A DNA stretch of 46,237 nucleotides from Anaerolineae bacterium (GTDB lineage Bacteria > Chloroflexota > Anaerolineae > JAFGEY01): assembly GCA_016929775.1 (NCBI GenBank), contig JAFGIE010000137.1, forward strand, positions 1 through 46,237, written 5' to 3'. The translations under genes and the position numbers were made by a program. This document shows positions 35,647 through 43,829 of this stretch, one piece after another (positions within the stretch are counted from its first letter, which is position 1; each line of letters starts with the position of its first letter). Under the pieces are notes generated by a model. That model searched no databases. It saw nothing but the letters and a program-made list of their open reading frames with translations, and was not told the origin of the DNA.

Positions 35647-37332
35647 CTAGCCGGGATACAGCTCGGGCTCCTCCTGGAAGGTGGATTGGCGGCCCGTCGC
35701 GTGCGAGTAGGTCTTGTACCCGCCACTCAGGTTGGTGGCTTGGAACCCGTTCTGGACGAGAATGCGATAGGCATAGTAGGCGCGCTGCCCAGCCAGGCAG
35801 TAGACGACGATCAGCCGGTCACGTGGCAGCTCGTCGAGCCTGCTGCGGAGTTGGGGCAGGGGGATGTTGACCGCTCCGTCGAGCGTGCCGCGCGCGACCT
35901 CGTGGGGGTAGCGGACATCGAGTAGGAACACCGCTTCACGGTCGAGTTCGTCGATGTCGTGCCAGCAAAGCATCCGAGAGTCGCCACGCAGGATGTTGGC
36001 GGCGGCAAAGCCCGCCATGTTGACTGGGTCGCGCGCCGAGCCGAAGGGCGGCGCGTAGGCGAGTTCCACCTCCTCGAGGTCAAAGACCGTCAAGCCGGCG
36101 CGCATGGCGACCGCGAGGACGTCGACGCGCTTGTCGACGCCTTCCGCGCCGAGGACTTGCGCCCCCAGGATCTTGCCTTCCTGGGGCGTGAAGAGGAGCT
36201 TGAGCGTCATCGGCGATGCGCCGGGGTAGTAACCGGCGTGACTGGCGGGATGTACCGTCACGCTGAGATAGTCGATCCCCTCCTCCTGCAGCTGGCGCTC
36301 GTTGAGTCCTGTGCAGGCGACAGCGAGTTCAAAGACCTTGACGATCGAGGTGCCCTGGGCGCCGCGATAGCGGACCGGCTTGCCGGCGATGTGGTCGGCG
36401 ACGAGCCGCCCCTGCTTGCTCGCCGGGCCTGCAAGCGCGATGTTGGTTGGCTTACCGGTGACAAAGTGGCGGACCTCTGCGGCGTCGCCAATGGCATAGA
36501 TGTCAGGATCCGAGGTCTGGAGGTACTCGTTGGTCGCAATCGTGCCGCGGATGCCCAGCGCGAGCCCCGCCTGGCGCGCCAGCTCATTCTCGGGCCGCAC
36601 GCCGATGGCGAGGATCACCATGTCGGCAGGCGCGTGCCGTCCGCTCTGCAGGACGACCGAGAGCCCGTCGCGCGCCCGTTCTATGGCTTTCACGCCGTCG
36701 CTGAGCGCGAGCCGGACGTCGTGCTCCTGCAGATGGTGGTGGACTAGCGTCGCGATCTCAAAGTCGAGCGGCGCCAGGATCTGGCTCATCATCTCGACGA
36801 GCGTGACCTGGATGCCCCGCAGGTGCAGGTTCTCAGCGAGCTCGACCCCGATGAAACCGCCGCCCACAACGACCGCGCGCCGCGGCGCCTTGTGCTCGAT
36901 ATGCGCCTTGATGGCATCCATATGGGGCATGCTGCGCAAGGCAAAGACACCTGGCAGGTCTCGTCCCGGGATCGGCGGGACAAACGGCTCGGCGCCCGGC
37001 GAGAGGACGAGCTTGTCGTACTCTTGGACGTACGTCCTGCCCGTGCGCAGGGCACGGACGGTGAGGGTCTTGTCCTCGCGGTCGATGCTCAGCGCGTCAT
37101 GCTCCACGCGCGCGTCGACGTCAAAGATGGCGCGCATCGCCTCTGGCGTCTGGACGAGCAGTGCGTCTCTGTTGTCGATCACGCCACCGATGTAGTAGGG
37201 GAGCCCGCAGTTGGCAAACGAGATGTAGGGACCGCGCTCGAGGAGCACGATCTCGGCGCGCTCATCCATCCTGCGCAAGCGCGTAGCTACGCTGGCGCCT
37301 CCGGCGACGCCCCCGACGATGACGGCTTTCAT
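35647..37332 (-). CDS. CoA-disulfide reductase fused to rhodanese domain
   Basis: A 561-residue pyridine nucleotide-disulfide reductase plus C-terminal rhodanese, the CoADR-RHD type. The FAD motif is KAVIVGGVAGGASVATRLRR; the single active-site Cys42 is in SFANCGLPYYIGG, where the glutathione-reductase family has a CxxxxC pair. VVVGGGFIGVELAEN is the NAD(P)H site and DIYAIGDAAE the second FAD motif. The rhodanese part (about 465-540) has DVRYPHEVARGTLDGA and catalytic Cys512 in VYCLAGQRA. Enzymes of this kind reduce CoA disulfide or CoA persulfides and polysulfides, linking thiol balance to sulfur handling. The ATG at 37332 follows AAGGAG. Sits in an operon with a gamma-glutamyltransferase, also thiol related. 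Confidence 0.95.
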   Translation of the reverse strand: MKAVIVGGVAGGASVATRLRRMDERAEIVLLERGPYISFANCGLPYYIGGVIDNRDALLVQTPEAMRAIFDVDARVEHDALSIDREDKTLTVRALRTGRTYVQEYDKLVLSPGAEPFVPPIPGRDLPGVFALRSMPHMDAIKAHIEHKAPRRAVVVGGGFIGVELAENLHLRGIQVTLVEMMSQILAPLDFEIATLVHHHLQEHDVRLALSDGVKAIERARDGLSVVLQSGRHAPADMVILAIGVRPENELARQAGLALGIRGTIATNEYLQTSDPDIYAIGDAAEVRHFVTGKPTNIALAGPASKQGRLVADHIAGKPVRYRGAQGTSIVKVFELAVACTGLNERQLQEEGIDYLSVTVHPASHAGYYPGASPMTLKLLFTPQEGKILGAQVLGAEGVDKRVDVLAVAMRAGLTVFDLEEVELAYAPPFGSARDPVNMAGFAAANILRGDSRMLCWHDIDELDREAVFLLDVRYPHEVARGTLDGAVNIPLPQLRSRLDELPRDRLIVVYCLAGQRAYYAYRILVQNGFQATNLSGGYKTYSHATGRQSTFQEEPELYPG

Positions 37333-37385
37333 GTCTGGCTCCTTGTTGCGGGTGAGCGGTGCGCAACCGCGTCCCAATCGCAGGG

Positions 37386-38174
37386 CTAGAGATCGGAGAG
37401 CACCTTGCGCAGCCCCTCGCCGCTCTCCTTCCAAAAGGTGTAGAGGATCGAGATGTCCGTGCCGATGCTAAAGTGGCGGATGCCCAGGTCGATGTAGTAC
37501 TTGGCCTGGTCGACGCTGTTGATCTCGGCGCGCGGCTGGACGCCCATGCGGAGGGCGGTCTCGATCACGCGACGCTCGACCGCCTTGATGTCAGGCTCGG
37601 TGCGCTGACCGGGACGCCCGATGCTCATCGAGTAGTCGGTCCCGCCCCACTGGATCATGTCGATGCCCGGGACGGAAAGGACCTGCTCGAGCTGTTCTAC
37701 AGCGCTGTGCTTCTCGACCATGATCATGACCACGATGTCGCGCAGAGCCTGAACGTACTCGGGCGTGCCGGCGTGGCCCATGTACGTGGAGCGCCGCACG
37801 CCGACGCCGTGGATGCCCCCGTCCTGGGGTGTCTCGGGGCGCACGATGCGCACGCAGGCCTCGACGTCTTGCGCAGACCGGGAATCGGCAAAGAGCACGC
37901 CTTGGAACCCGGCGCCGATCGCGCGCTGAGCCAGGAATCCGCGCGGCTCCTGGTCGATCTTGATCACCGCAGACATACCATACAGCTCGACAGCGCGGCA
38001 AAAGTTGTCGAGGTCGTGCAGGTCAAAGGGGGCGTACTCGGCCTCGAACTCGACATAGTCAAAGAGACCGGTGTGCCCGACGGCTTCGGCGATGGCGGGC
38101 CAGATGCTGTGCACGCGCGTGCAGATCGTGGGCGTGCCCTGTTCAAGTCGTTTGCGCAGGATGTTGTCTCTCAA
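37386..38174 (-). CDS. HpcH/HpaI aldolase family protein
   Basis: A 262-residue TIM-barrel aldolase of the HpcH/HpaI family (2-keto-3-deoxy acid aldolases). Visible elements: FDYVEFEAEYAPFDLHDLDNFCRA, the AVIKID strand, GAGFQGVLFADSRSAQDVE (in most members the segment is GVxxPxxxxA) and the GIDMIQWGGTDYSMSIG segment that holds the metal site. The family splits 2-keto acids into pyruvate and an aldehyde or semialdehyde. The start at 38174 is a TTG behind AAAGG; no ATG fits better. Linked to a hydroxyacid dehydrogenase, it may process a 2-keto or 2-hydroxy acid. Confidence 0.85.
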   Translation of the reverse strand: MRDNILRKRLEQGTPTICTRVHSIWPAIAEAVGHTGLFDYVEFEAEYAPFDLHDLDNFCRAVELYGMSAVIKIDQEPRGFLAQRAIGAGFQGVLFADSRSAQDVEACVRIVRPETPQDGGIHGVGVRRSTYMGHAGTPEYVQALRDIVVMIMVEKHSAVEQLEQVLSVPGIDMIQWGGTDYSMSIGRPGQRTEPDIKAVERRVIETALRMGVQPRAEINSVDQAKYYIDLGIRHFSIGTDISILYTFWKESGEGLRKVLSDL

Positions 38175-38222
38175 GGGAAGACCTTTCTACGTGAGTGTCG
38201 ATCGAATACGGCGAACGGGCGA

Positions 38223-39203
38223 CTAGGCATCGCGCCGGTGGTCCCACACGGTGGGATTGGCGAGGTAGTGGGGAAGCTGCCCGTCGAGGACGCGCAGGAT
38301 ATCCTCGGCGACGGTGAGCCCCATCAGGCGACGACCCTCGATGGTCTTGCTCGCGACGTGCGGGGTAAGCACGACCCGGTCGTTCCGGAGGAGGGGGTTG
38401 TCTGGCGAGGGGGGCTCGGGATCGTAGACGTCGATGCCCGCGCCGTACAGCGCGCCCTCCGCCAGCGCGCGAGCCAGGGCCACCTGGTCGACGATGGGCC
38501 CACGCGCGGCGTTGACCAGGATGGCGGTCGGCTTGAGCGCGGCGAGGACGGTGGCGTCGATCAGGTGCACCGTGGCAGGCGTCGCGGGCACGTGGAGCGA
38601 GAGGACGTCGACCTCGCGCGCCAGGGCGAGCAGGTCCGATACGGGGGTCGCACCCCAGTCGGCGATCTCGTGCGGCGCCACAAAGGGGTCGTAGGCATAG
38701 ACGGGCATGTCGAGCGCTGCGCGGCACATCTCGGCGAGGCGGCGCCCGATGCGCCCAAAGCCTACGATGCCCAGCCTCTTCCCACGCAGCTCGATGCCGG
38801 TGACGTCATCCTGGTTGCGGATCGCAAAATGCCCGGCGCGCGTTGCCCGGTCGAGCACGGGCAGCTGGCGGGCGGCAGCCATGATCAGCATGAAGGCGTG
38901 TTCGGCGGTGGACTCGGTCGGGGCGTAGGGAGTGTAGACTATGGGCAGGCCCCGTGCGGTCGCCGCCTCGAGATCGACGTTGTCGAGCCCGACGCCGTGC
39001 CTGCCGACGACGCGCAGGTTTGGCGCCCGGTCCATCTCTGCGGCGCCGATGCTGTACCCGGCGCAGAGGAGCAGACCATCGACGGTGGCAAGCAGGCGCG
39101 TGATCTCGGCAGCAGGTGCGGCATAGGGGGTCAGCACGTCGGTACGCTGGCGAAGCAGCTCCAGGGCTGCCGGGTGGATCGGCTGGTTGACCAGGATGCG
39201 CAT
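38223..39203 (-). CDS. D-2-hydroxyacid dehydrogenase (3-phosphoglycerate dehydrogenase-like)
   Basis: A 326-residue NAD-dependent D-2-hydroxyacid dehydrogenase. The nucleotide-binding motif is LGIVGFGRIGRRLAEM, and the catalytic triad is in NAARGPIVD (Arg), DVYDPEPP (Glu) and LTPHVAS (His). The N-terminal part (RVVGRHGVGLDNVDLEAA) is the family's substrate loop. It lacks the C-terminal ACT domain of full SerA, so it is a short form, acting on glycerate, phosphoglycerate or another hydroxyacid. The ATG at 39203 has GGGAGGG upstream, and a promoter lies at 39244-39272. First of a four-gene unit ending at the gamma-glutamyltransferase. Confidence 0.92.
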   Translation of the reverse strand: MRILVNQPIHPAALELLRQRTDVLTPYAAPAAEITRLLATVDGLLLCAGYSIGAAEMDRAPNLRVVGRHGVGLDNVDLEAATARGLPIVYTPYAPTESTAEHAFMLIMAAARQLPVLDRATRAGHFAIRNQDDVTGIELRGKRLGIVGFGRIGRRLAEMCRAALDMPVYAYDPFVAPHEIADWGATPVSDLLALAREVDVLSLHVPATPATVHLIDATVLAALKPTAILVNAARGPIVDQVALARALAEGALYGAGIDVYDPEPPSPDNPLLRNDRVVLTPHVASKTIEGRRLMGLTVAEDILRVLDGQLPHYLANPTVWDHRRDA

Positions 39204-39243
39204 GTGCTCTACCCTCCCGATGTGCGCGTATGAGCCTGCACGT

Positions 39244-39272
39244 ATTCTAGCATGGGGATCGCCGGGACGCAA
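39244..39272 (-). promoter_or_regulatory. Promoter of the hydroxyacid dehydrogenase operon
   Basis: Minus strand TTGCGT (39272-39267), 17 bases, TAGAAT (39249-39244), about 40 bases before the ATG at 39203. Confidence 0.65.
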
Positions 39273-39309
39273 GAGGGGCATCTGTCTGAACTGCCGCGCG
39301 ACTTGGCGC

Positions 39310-39338
39310 TTGACAATGGGTTTGCTTTGGAGTATAGT
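39310..39338 (+). promoter_or_regulatory. Promoter of the lipoprotein gene
   Basis: TTGACA (39310-39315), 17 bases, TATAGT (39333-39338), a strong sigma-70-like promoter divergent from the dehydrogenase promoter. Confidence 0.8.
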
Positions 39339-39400
39339 ATGCGCCACTAGAGAGTGGAGGGAAGAATCAGTACCGATATCAGGACCGTCAGGAGGCAGTC

Positions 39401-39919
39401 ATGCTGAGTCGAGGCTGGACACGTTCCGCCGTCCTCGCAGTGGCGCTGTTGGCGGTGATATGGGGAAGCGGATGCAGAAGCATCCAGGTGATAGACCGGA
39501 CTCCATCGACGACTGAGCCTACTCCTTCCACACCAGATCAGGACGCCGACCGGCACAATCTTGCCGTGCTGGCAGTGGATTTCGATCCACCGTTGGAGTA
39601 CGCCGAGATCGTAGCCCTCCGAGACCGTGGTGAGGGGATCACGCTACTGGTCGCCATCGAGAACAGCGGAACGACCACCGAGCACGAAGTGGTGGTAGAC
39701 GTCGCGTTGAGCAAGGGAGAGGAGCAGGTGCCTTTCCTGGACAAGCGTGGCGAGATCGACGTGATCGCGCCAGGCGAGATCAAGCTGGTCCGTTTCAAGG
39801 ACGCCGAGATCCCGTTCAGCCAAACCTACCAACTTGTCGTGCGTGCTTTGCCTGTCGATGGAGAGACCCGGCTTGGGGACAATGTCAAGAGCTACGATCT
39901 GGTCATTGCCGAACCATAG
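39401..39919 (+). CDS. Putative lipoprotein with CARDB-like beta domain
   Basis: A 172-residue secreted protein. The N-terminus is a signal sequence (MLSRGWTRSAVLAVALLAVIWGSGCRS) with a possible lipobox Cys25; the residues before it (WGSG) are not ideal, so lipidation is likely but uncertain. A Thr/Pro-rich linker follows. From about residue 55, LAVLAVDFDPPLEYAEIVALRDRGEGITLLVAIENSGTTTEHEVVVDVAL is a CARDB-like beta-sandwich, as in extracellular adhesion or scaffold modules. The ATG at 39401 follows AGGAGG. It is on its own transcript, closed by a terminator at 39945-39970, so it is separate from the DUF881 genes. Confidence 0.75.
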   Translation: MLSRGWTRSAVLAVALLAVIWGSGCRSIQVIDRTPSTTEPTPSTPDQDADRHNLAVLAVDFDPPLEYAEIVALRDRGEGITLLVAIENSGTTTEHEVVVDVALSKGEEQVPFLDKRGEIDVIAPGEIKLVRFKDAEIPFSQTYQLVVRALPVDGETRLGDNVKSYDLVIAEP

Positions 39920-39944
39920 CACCGTGTATCGCAGCGGACCAACC

Positions 39945-39970
39945 AAGAACGCACCCTCGGGTGCGTTCTT
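39945..39970 (+). terminator. Terminator after the lipoprotein gene
   Basis: AAGAACGCACC and GGTGCGTTCTT form an 11-bp stem with a CTCG tetraloop, followed by a short T-containing stretch. It lies 28 bases before the DUF881 ATG. Confidence 0.7.
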
Positions 39971-39997
39971 TGCTTAGGGGAACGACGCGAGGGTCCC

Positions 39998-40720
39998 ATG
40001 TCGGCGGACAGGGGGAAGCAAGCGGCGATGCTCGGGGCGGCGTTGGTGCTGGGGCTGCTGGTGAGCTTGCAGTGGCCTACAGGATCGGCGCGGCGTACGG
40101 CATCTCTGGATCCCGTAAGCCAGACGATCCGCGAGCTCGAAGTCGAGCAGGCGGAGCTGAAGCGGCAGGTCAGCCGACTGCGCGCGACGCTGACCGAGCG
40201 CCAGCAGGAAGCCGTCGAGCGCACGGATCGACTGGCTGACCTGCGCAGTGAGCTGCTCCTCCAGCAGGCCCAGGCTGGCTTGATCGAGGTGGAGGGGCCT
40301 GGAGTACGTGTGACCCTGGACGACGGCGCGGGCAGCAGCGCTGGACGGACGGACGACCTGCTCGTGCACGACTATGACCTGCGCGACGTGATCAACGTGC
40401 TTTGGCTGGGTGGGGCCGAAGCCGTGTCGGTGAACGGCGAGCGGATCGTCCACAGCACGTCGGTCTACTGTGTGGGATCGACGGTCCTGGTGAATGACAC
40501 ACGTATGGCGCCGCCCTACGAGGTGTCTGCGATCGGCGAACCGATGCGCCTGTTGGAGCACCTCCGCAACCCCGGATATCTGGTCGATCTGCGCTCACGG
40601 GCGGCGCGGTTGGCGATTGCGCTCGATCTGATGCGCGTAGAGTGGATGACCATTCCGGCCTATCAGGGCAGCGTGCAGCCTCGTTTCGCGCAGCCTGGGG
40701 GACGGGGGGTGGGCCGATGA
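39998..40720 (+). CDS. DUF881 family protein, copy 1
   Basis: A 240-residue membrane-anchored protein. It has one N-terminal membrane helix (AAMLGAALVLGLLVSLQW, about 9-26), then a coiled coil (about 40-90, TIRELEVEQAELKRQVSRLRATL), then the DUF881 domain with LIEVEGPGVRVTLDD, DLRDVINVLWLGGAEAVSVNGERI and PPYEVSAIGEP. DUF881 proteins (YlxW/YlxX in Bacillus) are found near division genes, but their molecular role is unclear. The ATG at 39998 has a weak GCGAGGG upstream. It overlaps the second DUF881 gene by ATGA, showing translational coupling. Confidence 0.9.
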   Translation: MSADRGKQAAMLGAALVLGLLVSLQWPTGSARRTASLDPVSQTIRELEVEQAELKRQVSRLRATLTERQQEAVERTDRLADLRSELLLQQAQAGLIEVEGPGVRVTLDDGAGSSAGRTDDLLVHDYDLRDVINVLWLGGAEAVSVNGERIVHSTSVYCVGSTVLVNDTRMAPPYEVSAIGEPMRLLEHLRNPGYLVDLRSRAARLAIALDLMRVEWMTIPAYQGSVQPRFAQPGGRGVGR

Positions 40721-41385
40721 GGCGCAGCATCGTCTCACAGGTCTGTGTCGCCGCGCTGCTGTTGGCGAGCGGCGTGTTGATCGTGGCCCAGATCCGCACG
40801 CAGCGACGCTTGGCGGCGATCCCGTACAGCCGTGACGACCAAGCGCTGCTGTTGAGCGAGCTGGTAGACGCAAACCGGCTGTTGCGCGAAGAGGTCGCCG
40901 TCCTCAGCGCGCAGGTTACTGGCTCGGAAGGGGAGCGCGCGACCGTGCTCGAGCAGCTTGTCGACGAGCTGAACCGCGCGCGCGTGTTGACGGGCCTGGT
41001 CGGCGTATCGGGCCCCGGGATCGAGGTGCGGATCGACGGGCCCCTGGAGGCACTCGATCTGCAGGACCTGGTGAATGAGCTGCGCAACGCGGGAGCGGAG
41101 GCGATCGCGTTGAACGGCTACCGGCTGCTCGTATCCTCCGTGCCGACCATCGACGCGCGCGGGCAGATCACGGTCAACGGGCAGGCGATCGAGCGTCCCT
41201 ACCGGCTGGAGGCGATCGGCGAGCCGGACACGCTGGAGGCGGCGCTCCTGCGGAGTGGGGGACTGATCGCGGTGCTGGAACGCAGGTACCCGGCGCTGCG
41301 CGTCGAGATCGCACAGCGCGCCGAGCTTCTGCTCAACGTCAGCCTGGCACGCCCTGACTTGGCCTATGCACATCCGACCCGGTAG
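40717..41385 (+). CDS. DUF881 family protein, copy 2
   Basis: A 222-residue DUF881 paralogue. It has an N-terminal membrane helix (VCVAALLLASGVLIVAQI), a coiled coil (LLLSELVDANRLLREEVAVLSAQV), and the domain motifs GPGIEVRIDG, LQDLVNELRNAGAEAIALNGYRL and PYRLEAIGEPD. The ATG overlaps the stop codon of copy 1, so the two are probably expressed at equal levels and may form a complex. Upstream copy 1 differs in its central acidic segment (GAGSSAGRTDD). Single-pass, with the domain expected outside the cytoplasm. Confidence 0.9.
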   Translation: MRRSIVSQVCVAALLLASGVLIVAQIRTQRRLAAIPYSRDDQALLLSELVDANRLLREEVAVLSAQVTGSEGERATVLEQLVDELNRARVLTGLVGVSGPGIEVRIDGPLEALDLQDLVNELRNAGAEAIALNGYRLLVSSVPTIDARGQITVNGQAIERPYRLEAIGEPDTLEAALLRSGGLIAVLERRYPALRVEIAQRAELLLNVSLARPDLAYAHPTR

Positions 41386-41423
41386 TGGCAGAGCGAGATC
41401 GCAAACGCCGGGTATGGGACGAC

Positions 41424-43805
41424 CTAGTAGTTGCCCCGGCGCTGGATGCTGACCAGGTAGGCTGTGTCTCCGGTCGTGACCTGGGCTGCGTTGGCTTCGT
41501 CTGTATCGAGGTGCAGCTCGAGCTGGTACTTGGGGCTGATGCGCACGACCACGTCCCCAAAGATCACCTCACGTTCACCCTCGCCTTCGGCACGAACGCT
41601 GACCGCGTCTCCATCGCGCAGTCCAAAGCGGAGCGCGTCCTCGGGCGTCATGTGGATGTGCCGCTGGGCGCAGATCACGCCCTCATCGATCCGAACCTGG
41701 CCTTTCGGTCCCTCGACGATCAGCCCGGGGCTGCCGGTCAGGTCGCCCGACATGCGCACGGGTGCGTGGATGCCGAGGCGGAACTCCTCGGTGCGCGAGA
41801 TCTCGACCTGTGTCTTGCCGCGGACCGGGCCAAGCACGCGAACCCGTTCGATCCGACCTCTTGGTCCGACCAGGCTGACCTGTTCCTGTGACGCGTACTG
41901 CCCTGGCTGACTGAGCGGCGAAAGGGGCGTGAGCTGGTGCCCGGGGCCAAACAGCTCCTCTAGGTGCTCGGGCGAGAGGTGGACGTGATGCGCCGAGACG
42001 CCGATCGGGATCGGGATATGCTGCGCCTCGATGATCTCGGTCACGCCCTGGTAACCGAGGAGGCGGACCGTCTCGCGCGCGATCATGCGCGCCCACTCGC
42101 TGTGTACCACGAGGACCTGGACGCGGGAGTCAGGGTGCGAGATGTCGGCGATCCGAGACTTGGTCATGTCGACGGCGCGGTTCTTGACCTCGTCGATCAC
42201 GATGCCCAGGTGCCAGAGGTCCTGCATGGCCATGGCACGCAAGCCGCTGCTTCCTTCCCCAACGCCCGCCGTAAAGACGAGCACGTCCAGGCCCCCCAAG
42301 GCGACAAAGTAGGAGCCGATGTACTTGCGGAGGCGGTAGCTGTAGGCCTGTAGGGCGAGCATGGCGCGCCTGTTGCCCGCGTTCGCGGCGGCGATGATCT
42401 CGCGCACGTCGTCCGAGATGCCAGTGAAGCCCTTGAGGCCACTCTCCAGGTTGAGATACTCTTCCACCTGGTCGTAGGTCATGCCCTTCTCGCGCTGCAG
42501 GTAGACGACGAGCGCCGGGTCGATGTCGCCCGATCGCGCGGGCATCATGAGCCCCTCCAGCGGGGTGAGGCCCATGCTGGTGTCGATCGAGCGACCGTGG
42601 TCGATCGCGCAGACTGAGCCCCCTTCGCCCAGGTGGCAGGTGATGATCTTGAGCTCCTCGATCGGGCGACCGAGGAAGGCGGCGCTGCGCAGGGCGACGT
42701 ACTGGTGCGAGGGTCCGTGGAATCCGTAGCGACGGATACGGTCCTCCTCGTAGAGCTCGTAGGGCAGCCCATAGATGTGTGCCATCTCGGGTATGGTCTG
42801 GTGGAACGCCGTATCGAACACGGCGACGTGGGGGATATCGGGCAGGAGGGCCATCAGGGCGCGGATGCCCTCAAGGTGCATCGGGTTGTGCAGTGGGGCG
42901 AGGTGGCTCACTGCCTCGATGTCGGCGATCACGTTCTCGGTGATGCGGACGGGCGAGTTGTACTTGTCCCCGCCGTGCACGATGCGGTGACCGACGGCTG
43001 TGATCTCGTTGATGCCGCCGATCACGCCGACTTGGGGGTCACAAAGCTTTTCCAGCACGATCCGGATCCCGGTTGCGTGGTCGAGCTCGCCGAGTTGTTC
43101 CTTAAGGTGCACCCAGGCATGCTCGTCTGCGTTCCAGCGCGCGGTGAGATCGGTGCTGGTGCGGCGGTACTCAAAGGTGCAGGGGCCATCGCCGATCCCC
43201 TGGATCTGTCCCTCCACGCCCTTGGACTGGTCAGCGGTGTCGAAAAAGGAGAACTTGATCGACGTGCGGCGGACGTTGGCGATCAGGACCTTCATCGGCT
43301 GCTTGGTGTGCAGCTCAAGTCCGTAGGGATCGACCTCGCTGCGCCGCGCTTCCTCAAGCTCGGCGCGCGCCTTGAGGTCATCCTCGAGGATGACCATACG
43401 GCGACCCATCGAGCGGGCAAAGATGTGCCTGACCTGAGGGTCAGACGCCACCCAGCGGGAAAATAGGTCGTCGGGGATCATGAGGACGCGGGTGGGCTCT
43501 GTGGCGACGATCGTGAACGCCGCAGGCTCACCGGTCATGAGCGAGACCTCGCCAAAGTAATCGCCTCGCTCGCGGACTTCCATCGAGTCGGTGTAGACCC
43601 GTGCCCGCGCCTCGGCGCGTCCAGAGAGCACCAAGCCGAGAAAGGTGACGGGGGGTCCAAAGGGGATGATCACCTCTCCCGGCGCAAAGATCGCCGTCTC
43701 CGACCGGTCCACGATCTCTTCCAACATCTCGGGTGAGGTGTGCCGGAAAAGCACGAAAGTCTGTAGCTCCCGTATCAGCTGCTCGCGATCTCTACGATCG
43801 TCCAT
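41424..43805 (-). CDS. Fusion of cyclic-nucleotide-binding fold, acetate/propionate kinase and PduL phosphotransacylase
   Basis: A 793-residue three-part protein. Residues about 15-135 have a cNMP-binding fold (PPVTFLGLVLSGRAEA, FGEVSLMTGEP), but the phosphate-cassette Arg is Ala (EPAAFT). Residues about 171-575 are an acetate kinase: VGHRIVHGG, HLAPLHNP, VFDTAFHQT, YGFHGPSHQYV, TSMGLTPLEGL, SGDIDP and FTAGVGE are present. Residues about 590-793 are a PduL phosphotransacylase with its two His motifs, HHVHLS and CAQRHIHMT. Together the parts could convert acyl-CoA to acyl phosphate and then to acid plus ATP in one protein. The ATG at 43805 is eight bases from GGAGA; a TTG at 43811 is too close to it. 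It is the last gene of the decarboxylase operon. Fusion of all three parts is unusual as far as I know. Confidence 0.92.
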   Translation of the reverse strand: MDDRRDREQLIRELQTFVLFRHTSPEMLEEIVDRSETAIFAPGEVIIPFGPPVTFLGLVLSGRAEARARVYTDSMEVRERGDYFGEVSLMTGEPAAFTIVATEPTRVLMIPDDLFSRWVASDPQVRHIFARSMGRRMVILEDDLKARAELEEARRSEVDPYGLELHTKQPMKVLIANVRRTSIKFSFFDTADQSKGVEGQIQGIGDGPCTFEYRRTSTDLTARWNADEHAWVHLKEQLGELDHATGIRIVLEKLCDPQVGVIGGINEITAVGHRIVHGGDKYNSPVRITENVIADIEAVSHLAPLHNPMHLEGIRALMALLPDIPHVAVFDTAFHQTIPEMAHIYGLPYELYEEDRIRRYGFHGPSHQYVALRSAAFLGRPIEELKIITCHLGEGGSVCAIDHGRSIDTSMGLTPLEGLMMPARSGDIDPALVVYLQREKGMTYDQVEEYLNLESGLKGFTGISDDVREIIAAANAGNRRAMLALQAYSYRLRKYIGSYFVALGGLDVLVFTAGVGEGSSGLRAMAMQDLWHLGIVIDEVKNRAVDMTKSRIADISHPDSRVQVLVVHSEWARMIARETVRLLGYQGVTEIIEAQHIPIPIGVSAHHVHLSPEHLEELFGPGHQLTPLSPLSQPGQYASQEQVSLVGPRGRIERVRVLGPVRGKTQVEISRTEEFRLGIHAPVRMSGDLTGSPGLIVEGPKGQVRIDEGVICAQRHIHMTPEDALRFGLRDGDAVSVRAEGEGEREVIFGDVVVRISPKYQLELHLDTDEANAAQVTTGDTAYLVSIQRRGNY

Positions 43806-43829
43806 TGACAATCTCTCCAGCAGACGGAA

